Part shown: positions 53,300 through 61,069 of the stretch, piece after piece
Numbering within the stretch: position 1 is the stretch's first letter
How the letters are laid out: every line of letters begins with the position of its first letter
Assembly: GCA_019218365.1 (NCBI GenBank)
Contig: JAHUUJ010000001.1
Span: forward strand, 186,001-250,000
DNA: 64,000 bases
Source of the DNA: Actinomycetaceae bacterium TAE3-ERU4
Lineage (GTDB): Bacteria > Actinomycetota > Actinomycetes > Actinomycetales > Actinomycetaceae
Direction: 5' to 3'
Program-made: the position numbers and the translations under genes
The notes under the pieces: model-generated
Database searches by the model: none
Told to the model about the DNA's origin: nothing
Seen by the model: only the letters and a program-made list of their open reading frames with translations

Positions 53300-55510
53300 C
53301 TAGAGTAGGCGACGACGAATTGCTAAGGACCCTGCCCCTAGCCCAGCGAGCAACATAGCTATACCAGCAGCATAAAGTGCGGCTGTACCCGTCTTAGCTA
53401 ACCCGCCGTCATCCTTTGCCTCAGGCTTGGTTTCCGGCTTAACAACAGGCTTAACCTCAGGCTTGGTTTCCGGCTTAACAACAGGCTTTACCTCAGGCTT
53501 GGTTTCCGGCTTAACAACAGGCTTTACCTCAGGCTTGGTTTCCGGCTTAACAACAGGCTTTACCTCAGGCTTAGTTTCCGGCTTAACAACAGGCTTTACC
53601 TCAGGCTTAGTTTCCGGCTTAACAACAGGCTTTACCTCAGGCTTAGTTTCCGGGTCAGTTTGAGTACCACCATCAGTACCAGGATCTACCGGGTCAGTTT
53701 GAGTACCAGCATCAGTACCAGGATCTACCGGGTCAGTTTGAGTACCACCATCAGTACCAGGATCTACCGGGTCAGTTTGAGTACCAGCATCAGTACCGGG
53801 ATCTACCGGGTCAGTTTGAGTACCAGCATCAGCGGTTGTCTTCTTTTTCCAAATTTTAATTACTCCGCCCGTGCCATTCGCAATTTCGGCGCTAAGAATA
53901 TCAGTAGCAGGGTCATATTCTTTTTCAACACCATTAACGTTCCATACCCAAACTTCATTTTCATCTATTGCAGGTGTAGATTTTGAATTAACGGCATCTT
54001 CTAGCTTAGTTCCGTTAACTACAGTGTCTGCGGAGAGTTTTTCATCCCCAGCATCTGCCTTTTCTTTTGAGTCGTAGAACTCCACCTTAACGGGTATAGC
54101 CCAGACATAGCGCTTGTTATCAGGGTCAGCTTGAGAAACTTTATAGTTATGCTCTGTCCCATCACCTTCGAGATAGGTAAATTCAGTAACATCCTTCTCA
54201 ACAACGAACATTGCGAGTTCATCGCCGGCCGAATTAGTTACTAGAACAGCACCCTGGTTACCGTCCTGACCTGTCTTAACGTTCTCAGGCAACTTTACAG
54301 AACCGCCATCAACAACGATTTTTACCTGCTCAGGCCACGGATTCTCGTTGCCAATATTAACAACAGCATTTTCCCCTGCCCAGAGCTTTGAGTTTCCGTT
54401 TTGTCCCTCTTTAGCGTCACGGCCAGCTGAAGGAGCAATTAACTTCCCATTCTCTACCTTATAAGTAGCATTCTGGAATTCAATCGCTTTCTGCGCACTA
54501 AAGTTAGAGCGATTAGAATTATCTTCTATTTCAACGAGCGAATCACGCCCGTCCTGACTAGAAATAACAAAATTACTGTTCTTGCTGTTTATACCAACTG
54601 CAGCATGAGAGGGAATACCAAACAGGGATGCGCCGCGCGCGTCTTCCGCTATAACTACCTTAATTTTTGAACTGTCAACAGTAATCTTCTGACCGTTATC
54701 CGCCGAGCCCACAAATGACATTCCGTAGTAGTCATGCGAAATAGCGTCTAGCTTTGTTCCATTCACGAACTCATTATTGGGAGACTCGCTGTAAAAGAAA
54801 GGAGCCCAAACGGATTTAGATGGCGAGAAGAACCCGCCTCTCTTGCTAACCTTACTGCTCTTATCATCAACCGTTATTTTTGTATTCGAGAAGCGTACCT
54901 GGCTTACTCCTTTACCAAAAATGAGCGCACCCTCAACATTGGTATCGGGAACATCGAAATTCATCGTCGCGTTATTGACGACAAAGGTTCCCTTCTGAAG
55001 CTGAGAATCTATATTGTAGTTGTGTATTCCGGCAAATTCATATTTACCACCGTCAAGTTCAACATTGCTGGTTCCAGATATCTGAAATCCGTATCCAGAT
55101 GGAACATCACCAAAATGAACGGTACCTGTAGAGTTAATCTTAAAGAGTTGAGCACCGGTTACCTTTAAACCGGCTCCCTTAGCAGGGGCAAAAGTAACAG
55201 TGGCCCACTGTGGAATATTAAAGGTAACTTCACGACCATTTGCAGGTACGGCAATGGTTTTATCAAAAGTCACATCAGCAGTGAAATTAAAATTAGTATA
55301 ACGAGATTCTTTCAGAGCCAGATTAAGCTCATCCGCAGTAGTGGTTCCAGTAACTGTAAAGGTGTCATCAACTACAGCGTACGCAGCCATTGCCGAAGGA
55401 GCTGGCGACAAAACTAAACTAAGTCCTCCCGCAGACACGCCAACAGCTAAAGCCATACTGGAAACCACAACAGCTCTCATAGCTGTCGATAGAGACTTCT
55501 TATTCTTCAT
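53300..55510 (-). CDS. LAxTG-anchored adhesin-like protein with beta-helix domain and two repeat tracts
   Basis: I start at ATG 55510 (736 residues, MKNKKSLSTAMRA), because AAAAGGAT lies 6 nt upstream; the frame extends 11 codons further without an RBS. A signal peptide (about 1-42) is followed by a region of short beta strands (about 45-370) that looks like a right-handed beta-helix of the pectate-lyase-like adhesive type, then a beta-rich region to about 530. A tract of five GTQTDPVDPGTD-like repeats and six KPEVKPVVKPET repeats forms a wall-spanning stalk. The C-terminus is LAKTG, a membrane helix and RRRLL, a sortase signal. Confidence 0.85.
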   Translation of the reverse strand: MKNKKSLSTAMRAVVVSSMALAVGVSAGGLSLVLSPAPSAMAAYAVVDDTFTVTGTTTADELNLALKESRYTNFNFTADVTFDKTIAVPANGREVTFNIPQWATVTFAPAKGAGLKVTGAQLFKINSTGTVHFGDVPSGYGFQISGTSNVELDGGKYEFAGIHNYNIDSQLQKGTFVVNNATMNFDVPDTNVEGALIFGKGVSQVRFSNTKITVDDKSSKVSKRGGFFSPSKSVWAPFFYSESPNNEFVNGTKLDAISHDYYGMSFVGSADNGQKITVDSSKIKVVIAEDARGASLFGIPSHAAVGINSKNSNFVISSQDGRDSLVEIEDNSNRSNFSAQKAIEFQNATYKVENGKLIAPSAGRDAKEGQNGNSKLWAGENAVVNIGNENPWPEQVKIVVDGGSVKLPENVKTGQDGNQGAVLVTNSAGDELAMFVVEKDVTEFTYLEGDGTEHNYKVSQADPDNKRYVWAIPVKVEFYDSKEKADAGDEKLSADTVVNGTKLEDAVNSKSTPAIDENEVWVWNVNGVEKEYDPATDILSAEIANGTGGVIKIWKKKTTADAGTQTDPVDPGTDAGTQTDPVDPGTDGGTQTDPVDPGTDAGTQTDPVDPGTDGGTQTDPETKPEVKPVVKPETKPEVKPVVKPETKPEVKPVVKPETKPEVKPVVKPETKPEVKPVVKPETKPEVKPVVKPETKPEAKDDGGLAKTGTAALYAAGIAMLLAGLGAGSLAIRRRLL
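53425..53835. repeat. Two coding tandem-repeat tracts in the LAxTG adhesin gene
   Basis: About six near-identical 36-bp units (53425-53655, encoding KPEVKPVVKPET) and five 39-bp units (53651-53835, encoding GTQTDPVDPGTDx). Copies differ by only one or two bases (for example aac/tac and ttg/tta changes), so copy-number change by slippage is likely. Confidence 0.9.
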
Positions 55511-56171
55511 GAATATCCTTTTATACCTAAGTGAACAAAACAACGATTAACCGCAGTATTCCGTACACCATACCCTATGGCATCGTTTAACAATATTCAA
55601 TAATAGATACAAAATTGTTATTCTAAGACTTTTTGTAAGCTTCTATATTTTATTTTTAAAATTACCCATTTAATTAAAAACAAAAAGAAGACTTGCCCAT
55701 TACTGGCAAAACACAATCGTTAAAAGATGTTAATTAGTAGTACTACTAATTAATTCCGAAAAAAGATAAAATAAATTCTCCTCACCGCCATTTTGCATTT
55801 TTCCAAAACACTTAATTAGATTGCTCACTTTTAACTATTCACAGAATTAAAGACGCAAAAACCCGTTCACTTTTCTTAGTAGTTTTTTTATCTACAGCAA
55901 GGTTTAGTTAATACAATTGACGTAACTTTTTACCACCCTCTGCAGTCAACACCAATACTGGAAAGTTAGTGTGCAAAAGCAGAGATGCCCTATATAGCCC
56001 ATCACCGATATTTTAGGCAATTACAAATATTTCCCTTCGAAACTTCAGCATCAAACCGTACCCAGAAAAGGCTCTTTGCATGCTAGAGCAACAGGACTTT
56101 TGTCGCATAGATACTAGCAAAACGTACCCTACAATCTCCAAGTCCTAAATCAACTTTTCATGGGGAAACTT
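55511..56171. other. AT-rich intergenic region without a recognisable gene
   Basis: About 660 nt between the divergent adhesin and TSUP genes. No frame with a plausible RBS and family resemblance is seen on either strand. The only clear structure is a 24-bp palindrome at 55730-55753. Promoters for both genes must lie here. Confidence 0.6.
55730..55753. promoter_or_regulatory. Perfect 24-bp palindrome between the adhesin and TSUP genes
   Basis: TTAATTAGTAG followed by TACTACTAATTAA reads identically on both strands. It is about 220 nt from the adhesin start. A dimeric regulator site is likely, by form only. Confidence 0.55.
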
Positions 56172-57080
56172 ATGCAGTATGTTCTTCTTGGCCTAATCGC
56201 AACGGCCAACCTAATTTTCATTTTCGCTCTCGTGCGTGACCTATACAAAAAACGCGCTACTTTCCTTAAGGAACCAGGAAACACAATAGCGCAGTCTATA
56301 AGTTCCACAATAATTTACTTCTTCTCTACCTTCGGTATCTCGGACTTCGCTATCTCAACAGTTCTGTACCGAAAGATGAAGTGGGTAAGTGACCGCAGAC
56401 TACCCGGTACTCTAAACACCCAGTGTGTAATTCCTGTAGCCGTAATGGCTTTTGCTTACATTTCTTCCGTCGAGGTTGGAATACGCACACTACTAGCCTT
56501 AGTAATCGCTCAAGCAGTGGGTGCCTACATCGGTCCGCGCTACGTGGTACGTCTCCCCGTTAACGCAATTCGTTTGTTCATCGCAACCGGCCTAGTGATA
56601 GCTTCATTGGTTATTACCGCTAGCCAGCTCGGTTGGATTCCCTCTGATGGAACAATTACCGAATTGCCTCTGCCTAAGCTAATTATCGCCATCATCTTGA
56701 TGTTCATCTACGGTGCTCTCAACAACGTGGGAATTGGCTCTTACGCCCTAACCATGGTGACAATATACGCTCTTGGGATGAACCCCGTAGCAGCTTTCCC
56801 CATCATGATGGGCGCTTGCGCCGTATCCGTACCGATTGGCGCCACAGAGTTCGTACGTCTGGATTCATACTCCGCCAAACTTACCTTTATCTCAGCTATT
56901 TTTGGTGTCATCGGAGTGCTTTGCGCAGTATTCTTAGTGACTTCCCTACCCCTTTACTGGATTAAGTGGCTAGTAGTTGCGGTCTTGGTCTACTCCTCTA
57001 TTACAATGTTTATCGCCTATGCTGAGAACAACACCTCCACAAAGGAAAAAAGTTCAAGCAAAGATAAGGTGATGAAATGA
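56172..57080 (+). CDS. TSUP (TauE/SafE) family permease
   Basis: A membrane protein with about eight helices. I place the start at ATG 56172 (302 residues, MQYVLLGLIATANL), with GGGGAA just upstream; the ATG at 56160 has no RBS. Family-like segments are TFGISDFAISTVLYRKMKW (first repeat, with FGIGD-like turn) and YGALNNVGIGSYALTM (second repeat). The stop overlaps the start of the ornithine cyclodeaminase gene (ATGA), so the two are coupled. The transported compound may be related to the amino-acid chemistry of that enzyme; this is inference. Confidence 0.85.
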   Translation: MQYVLLGLIATANLIFIFALVRDLYKKRATFLKEPGNTIAQSISSTIIYFFSTFGISDFAISTVLYRKMKWVSDRRLPGTLNTQCVIPVAVMAFAYISSVEVGIRTLLALVIAQAVGAYIGPRYVVRLPVNAIRLFIATGLVIASLVITASQLGWIPSDGTITELPLPKLIIAIILMFIYGALNNVGIGSYALTMVTIYALGMNPVAAFPIMMGACAVSVPIGATEFVRLDSYSAKLTFISAIFGVIGVLCAVFLVTSLPLYWIKWLVVAVLVYSSITMFIAYAENNTSTKEKSSSKDKVMK

Positions 57081-58060
57081 TTTTATTGAGCGCATCCGAT
57101 GTTGAACGTACCCTGCCAATGGACGCAGCTGTTGAAGCATGCAAACAAGCATTAGCTTTCCATGCGCAGGGAAAAGCAACAGTTCCGTTGCGCGTAAATG
57201 TCGGAGTGACAGAACACTCTGGGCAAGCATTATTCATGCCCGCTTCTGTTCCTGGTGCCGACAGTTTGGGAATCAAGATTGTTTCGGTCTACCCTTCTAA
57301 TGTCGAGAAAAATCTTCCGGTAGTTCCCGCTCAGGTCATAATGATGGACCCGACAACCGGTATCGTTACAGCAATTATGGAAGGTACTTCATTAACTCGT
57401 ATCCGTACCGGCGCGGTACAGGGTGCGGCTACTGATGTGCTCGCACGTAAAGATGCCAAGGTAGGTGCTCTAATTGGTACCGGTGGTCAAGCTTCCGGAC
57501 AGTTGGAAGCAATGTTGACTGTTCGTGACCTTGAAGTTGTGAAAGTAATGGATGTAGATTTTGCTCGCGCCCAGGCTTTTGCTGCCGCTGAGTCCGAACG
57601 CTTAAGCCGTTTCCGTACTCGTATCGAGGCTGTGGAAACCTCCGCCGAAGCAGTTCGTGACGCCGATATCATTACTGCCGTAACTATCGCTAAAGAAGCT
57701 GTTTTTGACGCTGATTTAGTGAAGCGCGGTGCCCACGTCAACGGAATTGGATCCTACACTCCCGACATGGCAGAAGTACCCGCCAAGCTGGTATGTAACG
57801 CTGATTTGGTTGCCATTGACACCGAGGACGCTCTGGCGGAATCTGGCGATTTGATTAACCCAATCAATGCTGGTGATTTTACTGTCGAGCAGTGCGTTCC
57901 ACTGGGAAACATTATCAATGGTGTCAACCCTGGTCGCAGCAGTGAAGATGACATCACTTTCTTTGAGTGCGTTGGTTCTGCAGTGCTAGACGTAGTATGT
58001 GGTCAAAGCGTATTGGAAAAAGCCCAAGCCGAAGGTTTAGGCCAAGAAGTCAACATCTGA
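57077..58060 (+). CDS. Ornithine cyclodeaminase / mu-crystallin family protein
   Basis: A 327-residue NAD(P)-dependent enzyme. Features: an N-terminal substrate domain with PLRVNVGVTEHSGQALFMPASV, then TGIVTAIMEGTSLTRIRTGAVQGAATDVLA (about residues 95-125), which holds the substrate arginine and lysine-site region, and the dinucleotide fold with LIGTGGQASGQ (about 134-144). Members convert ornithine to proline, or act as alanine dehydrogenases, ketimine reductases or in siderophore or amino-acid biosynthesis. AAGGTGA precedes the ATG. Which reaction it performs here is open. Confidence 0.9.
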   Translation: MILLSASDVERTLPMDAAVEACKQALAFHAQGKATVPLRVNVGVTEHSGQALFMPASVPGADSLGIKIVSVYPSNVEKNLPVVPAQVIMMDPTTGIVTAIMEGTSLTRIRTGAVQGAATDVLARKDAKVGALIGTGGQASGQLEAMLTVRDLEVVKVMDVDFARAQAFAAAESERLSRFRTRIEAVETSAEAVRDADIITAVTIAKEAVFDADLVKRGAHVNGIGSYTPDMAEVPAKLVCNADLVAIDTEDALAESGDLINPINAGDFTVEQCVPLGNIINGVNPGRSSEDDITFFECVGSAVLDVVCGQSVLEKAQAEGLGQEVNI

Positions 58061-58080
58061 CATTTTCTAAATAGCTAGCT

Positions 58081-58123
58081 GTGTGGCGCCGGGATGGAAT
58101 GAAGTTTCCTCCCGGCGCCACAC
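58081..58123 (+). terminator. Hairpin downstream of the ornithine cyclodeaminase gene
   Basis: Perfect 13-bp arms GTGTGGCGCCGGG (58081-58093) and CCCGGCGCCACAC (58111-58123). No T-run follows, but the stem is very stable. It marks the right edge of the higher-GC segment. Confidence 0.75.
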
Positions 58124-58694
58124 GTATATAAACCGAGTAAAGAGCATTCTCTATAGCAATGTTTCAATAGTCATTCAGTTTCGGGAGCGGGAAGTTCACC
58201 AGAGTGAAGCTGAAATAAAAAAGATGATGCTCTCGGCCCGCAGTTCAAAGAAGCTAAATCGCGGGGTGGAACACCATCTCTGCTTCCTACTCTAATGCAT
58301 TTATTCTTTTTTGCACGGCGGCTAAATAGTGCAGCAGAACGATTAGTAGTACATGAATCTATCACAGGAAGCCTTGCAAGAGGTGAAGCGATGAACTTAG
58401 TCGAGGTAACCTACATGACAATCCCCGAATGTCCTCGCACCGAGTTCGTTAAGAAAAGCACAGAAAAAGGCAACACAAGCACAGCACTTACTTTCGTGCC
58501 AGTGGCATTCCCGTGAAATACCACTATACAGAGCTAAATACGGCCATATAGGACTAAAAGATGTTTTCAATAAACACGACTTCTCCCTGCAAAAACAAGT
58601 AAAACACAAGGTTACCGCTTGGTGACATGCCCACAATATGCCCACACAGAGCTACGAGCCACTATCTAGTTTTCACCAATAGTTTCTCTTTTAG
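58124..58694. other. Non-coding segment at the left flank of the AT-rich island
   Basis: About 570 nt without a supported gene. Short frames exist on both strands but have no RBS or recognisable product. The right part carries two ATGCCCACA direct repeats. It may be the remnant of an integration site or of a lost integrase region. Confidence 0.5.
58627..58646. repeat. Two 9-bp direct repeats resembling integrase arm sites
   Basis: ATGCCCACA occurs at 58627-58635 and 58638-58646, an 11-bp period. Short TGGGCAT-type repeats of this kind are common beside tyrosine integrase genes of actinobacterial elements. No integrase gene is visible in this window. Confidence 0.4.
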
Positions 58695-58729
58695 TTGCTG
58701 TTTTAGTTACGCCTTGATAGTGTTAACAC
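58695..58729 (+). promoter_or_regulatory. Promoter with overlapping palindromic operator and leaderless start for the three-gene cassette
   Basis: -35 TTGCTG (58695-58700), 17-bp spacer, -10 TAGTGT (58718-58723). The expected transcription start falls on the A of the ATG at 58730, and there is no Shine-Dalgarno, so the first mRNA is probably leaderless. The perfect palindrome GTGTTAACAC (58720-58729) overlaps the -10 and start site, an ideal repressor site, perhaps for the HTH protein encoded second. Confidence 0.55.
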
Positions 58730-59482
58730 ATGAAAGAAAAGCAGGTGTATTCTAACGCACCTATTGTGTTTGCCGCAGTCGAGGTGCATCATTCCCCTTG
58801 CAGAAAGTTCAGCTCAAGGGATGTCTCTATTATTGATGCTATGTTGCAAGGTGAAGCCATTTGGCAACATGGTACAGAGGAAAAAGAAAACGAAGCACAC
58901 CAGTGGATAAGTGCTGACAACCAGACTGCTTTGATATTCTCTCGAGATTATTTTGCTGTTCAGACAACAAATTACAAAGGACATGAAAAACTTTTCAATT
59001 TAGCTCGCCTAGCTTTTCTTGCTCAAGATAGAGTAGAAGCGCCCGAATCAATTAAAAAAATTGAGTTAAGATATATTGACGAGGTTCGTGCGCCTTTTCC
59101 CCAGGACGAAATCACTATAGATGACTGGAAACCCTGGATATCTTCATATCTACTGGGGCCAAGTTTTAATGGAGAGATTAAAACTCTTGATACTAAATTA
59201 GGCGCCTCACTATTCACTTTTAGGGACTTCTTTATAATTCTGAAGTATGGTCCTCTACAGGGACATATAAAGTTAAATGTCCCCCTGGAAAGATTAGCGA
59301 CACCAGATACGCCTTTCTTCCTTATTGATATGAACAGTCTTTGTGAAGCGCCTGCAAAAGTGCCTGAATGGGATTTACAGTCTGTGTGTAATGCAATTGA
59401 AGAATTGCACTTACCACTTCGAGACATGTTTGAATCTTTGATTACTAATAAACTCCGCGAAGAGGTGCTGAATAGAAAATGA
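58730..59482 (+). CDS. TIGR04255-like protein, first gene of a three-gene cassette
   Basis: A 250-residue soluble protein of unknown function. The opening (YSNAPIVFAAVEVHHSP), the central IKKIELRYIDEV (about residues 103-114), and the overall length fit the sporadically distributed TIGR04255 family, whose function is not known. No enzyme motif, signal peptide or membrane helix is seen. It starts at an apparently leaderless ATG just after a palindrome and overlaps the next gene by 4 nt (ATGA), so it is the head of a tight operon. It is AT-rich compared with genes before 58 kb. Confidence 0.75.
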   Translation: MKEKQVYSNAPIVFAAVEVHHSPCRKFSSRDVSIIDAMLQGEAIWQHGTEEKENEAHQWISADNQTALIFSRDYFAVQTTNYKGHEKLFNLARLAFLAQDRVEAPESIKKIELRYIDEVRAPFPQDEITIDDWKPWISSYLLGPSFNGEIKTLDTKLGASLFTFRDFFIILKYGPLQGHIKLNVPLERLATPDTPFFLIDMNSLCEAPAKVPEWDLQSVCNAIEELHLPLRDMFESLITNKLREEVLNRK

Positions 59483-60105
59483 TACGCACAAATAATTCAA
59501 GAGGAATTGAATCCAAACCAGTACAAGATCATCGAGTGCCTCTTACATGGAATGAGATAACAAGAGATGCTGCCATTATTGAATACGAAGCAGACGACAT
59601 TAAAAATAGAGCAGCTAATACTCGTAAAGAAGCCACGAACCAAGTTTTGCTTAATAAAGCTGCAGAATACGATAAATTAGGCAAAATTAAACTACTGGAA
59701 AAGTTGGCTGATTTGGGATTTTCATGGCGTGACATAGCGAAAATGCTAAATGTTAGTGTCGTTTCTGTAAGGAAATGGAGAAGAGATCAGAGTATCGCGC
59801 CCATAAATCGCAAACGCATATCCCTCCTTTTAGCTTTATGCGACTATTTAAAGGAAGAGGACATGATTAATGAAGTCGCTTCTTGGTTTGAGATTCCGAT
59901 TTATTCAGGTGTTCCTATAACTCCAATTGATCTTTTTGCAAAAAGAAAAGAAAATCTGCTAATAGAATTAGCTAAAGGTAAGCTTGAAAGCGATAGGGTC
60001 CTAGATAATTTTGACCCCAGTTGGAGAGATAAATATCGTTCTGATTTTGAGGTTTTCATAGCTTCTGACGGTAACCTCTCCATACGTCTCAAGGAGACAG
60101 AATAG
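59479..60105 (+). CDS. HTH DNA-binding protein, second gene of the three-gene cassette
   Basis: A 208-residue protein. A predicted helical N-terminus (about 20-70, rich in charged residues) is followed by a helix-turn-helix (about 73-103, KLADLGFSWRDIAKMLNVSV then VRKWRR) and a C-terminal region with IPIYSGVPITPIDLF (about 143-157) and a helix (ENLLIELAKGKLESDRVL). The HTH makes it a likely repressor of the palindromic promoter upstream. It overlaps both neighbours (4 nt and 1 nt), so the three proteins are probably made in fixed ratio. No known family is assigned with confidence. Confidence 0.75.
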   Translation: MIRTNNSRGIESKPVQDHRVPLTWNEITRDAAIIEYEADDIKNRAANTRKEATNQVLLNKAAEYDKLGKIKLLEKLADLGFSWRDIAKMLNVSVVSVRKWRRDQSIAPINRKRISLLLALCDYLKEEDMINEVASWFEIPIYSGVPITPIDLFAKRKENLLIELAKGKLESDRVLDNFDPSWRDKYRSDFEVFIASDGNLSIRLKETE

Positions 60106-60806
60106 TGGGGAATAATCTTAAGACTATCTCAAATGATAAATGGGATATTTTATATGACGCTCGTGGAGACGACGTTCAAGAGACGCGTCTTTTTCTGACT
60201 GGCGACGTGTTTACAGATATAGAGTTACCCGGATCCACAGGAACGACTAAAAAGCGAACTGTCATGCTAGTACAGCATCCCTGTTCCATGCGCAAAGGTA
60301 TTGAGTTAAACTGGCGATTATTAGCTGTTGAAGTAACTAAAAGAAAACCACCAACAGAAGAAGAATGGGGAGGGTATTTTAATTTAATGTTCCTCCCTGA
60401 TTTATTTCCCGAATCTACGTCGAGGAAAATACATCAAGCCGCAAATTTTGATAATTTTTATGTGCTCTCACCTGACTTACTTAAGAATCGAATAGCTTGT
60501 CTTTCGCGAGAAGGAATTGAGATCCTTATGCAACGCTGGGTTAACTACAGTTCCCGTGTGATTGTACCGATAGGAGATTTTGGTAAGCAATTGGCGCCGG
60601 TTATTGAGGAAACCGACTTATTTGATGAATGGTGCGAAGCTAGAGATATTAATAATCTTGAACAGGGTAAGTCAGCACACAAAGACTATCATAATTGGCT
60701 CCGCTCACCCTTGTATGGAGAAAAAACTCCTCAAGAAATGCTCAAAGATGAATCCACCAGATCCACAGTTAGAAAAGAGATGAGAAAATATTTAAAATCG
60801 CAATAG
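60105..60806 (+). CDS. Unknown protein, third gene of the three-gene cassette
   Basis: A 233-residue soluble protein starting with GTG at 60105, overlapping the previous stop by 1 nt. An early beta-rich part (about 1-75) contains RTVMLVQHPCSMRKG (about 61-75), where His-Pro-Cys lies after a hydrophobic strand. The second half is helical with many aromatic and charged residues (EEWGGYFNLMFLPDLFPE; RVIVPIGDFGKQLAPV). No family or catalytic site is recognised. Its 3' end overlaps the truncated DUF4411 remnant on the other strand by about 15 nt, which marks an insertion junction. Function unknown; probably acts with the two upstream genes. Confidence 0.7.
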   Translation: MGNNLKTISNDKWDILYDARGDDVQETRLFLTGDVFTDIELPGSTGTTKKRTVMLVQHPCSMRKGIELNWRLLAVEVTKRKPPTEEEWGGYFNLMFLPDLFPESTSRKIHQAANFDNFYVLSPDLLKNRIACLSREGIEILMQRWVNYSSRVIVPIGDFGKQLAPVIEETDLFDEWCEARDINNLEQGKSAHKDYHNWLRSPLYGEKTPQEMLKDESTRSTVRKEMRKYLKSQ

Positions 60807-61069
60807 TCCTGTTTCTGTCCATATAATAAGGTCTCTCATACATCTAGCAGCTTCCGGAGTATCTGGATTTAGAAAAATATCTTTATTTGCTTTTGCCCAC
60901 TTAGATAACTCATCTCCCTTATTTTTCAACTCATCATATACGGGAATAAGCTACATACTTCTGCTGTGTCAAACCTCTCCCTAAGGAAGTACCAAAAGCT
61001 TGGAGCTATATCAAACCCGTAGTATTTATTTTTGACATCTATAAAAAAGTTAGCGTCAAGTAAATACAC
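60792..61069 (-). pseudogene. DUF4411 family (PIN-like) gene remnant, frameshifted and 3'-truncated
   Basis: The minus strand from GTG 61069 reads YLLDANFFIDVKNKYYGFD and APSFWYFLRERFDTAEV, the hallmark start of DUF4411 proteins, with the PIN-like acidic residues. Near 60945-60955 the frame breaks; the next frame continues IPVYDELKNKGDELSKWAKA and DIFLNPDTPEAARCMRDL and stops at 60792. The C-terminal half of the usual protein of about 160 residues is missing exactly where the three-gene cassette ends. It therefore is non-functional and probably was cut by insertion. The GTG overlaps the old stop of the ImmA/IrrE gene by one base, the usual pairing. Confidence 0.75.

Noticed and set aside
53427-53663. 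Repeat array that could suggest a CRISPR
   Set aside because: Units are multiples of three, contiguous without unique spacers, and code for the KPEVKPVVKPET stalk.
58295-58645. Small genes at 58295-58516 (+) and 58397-58645 (-)
   Set aside because: The two frames overlap on opposite strands, have no Shine-Dalgarno, and encode low-quality sequence with no family resemblance.
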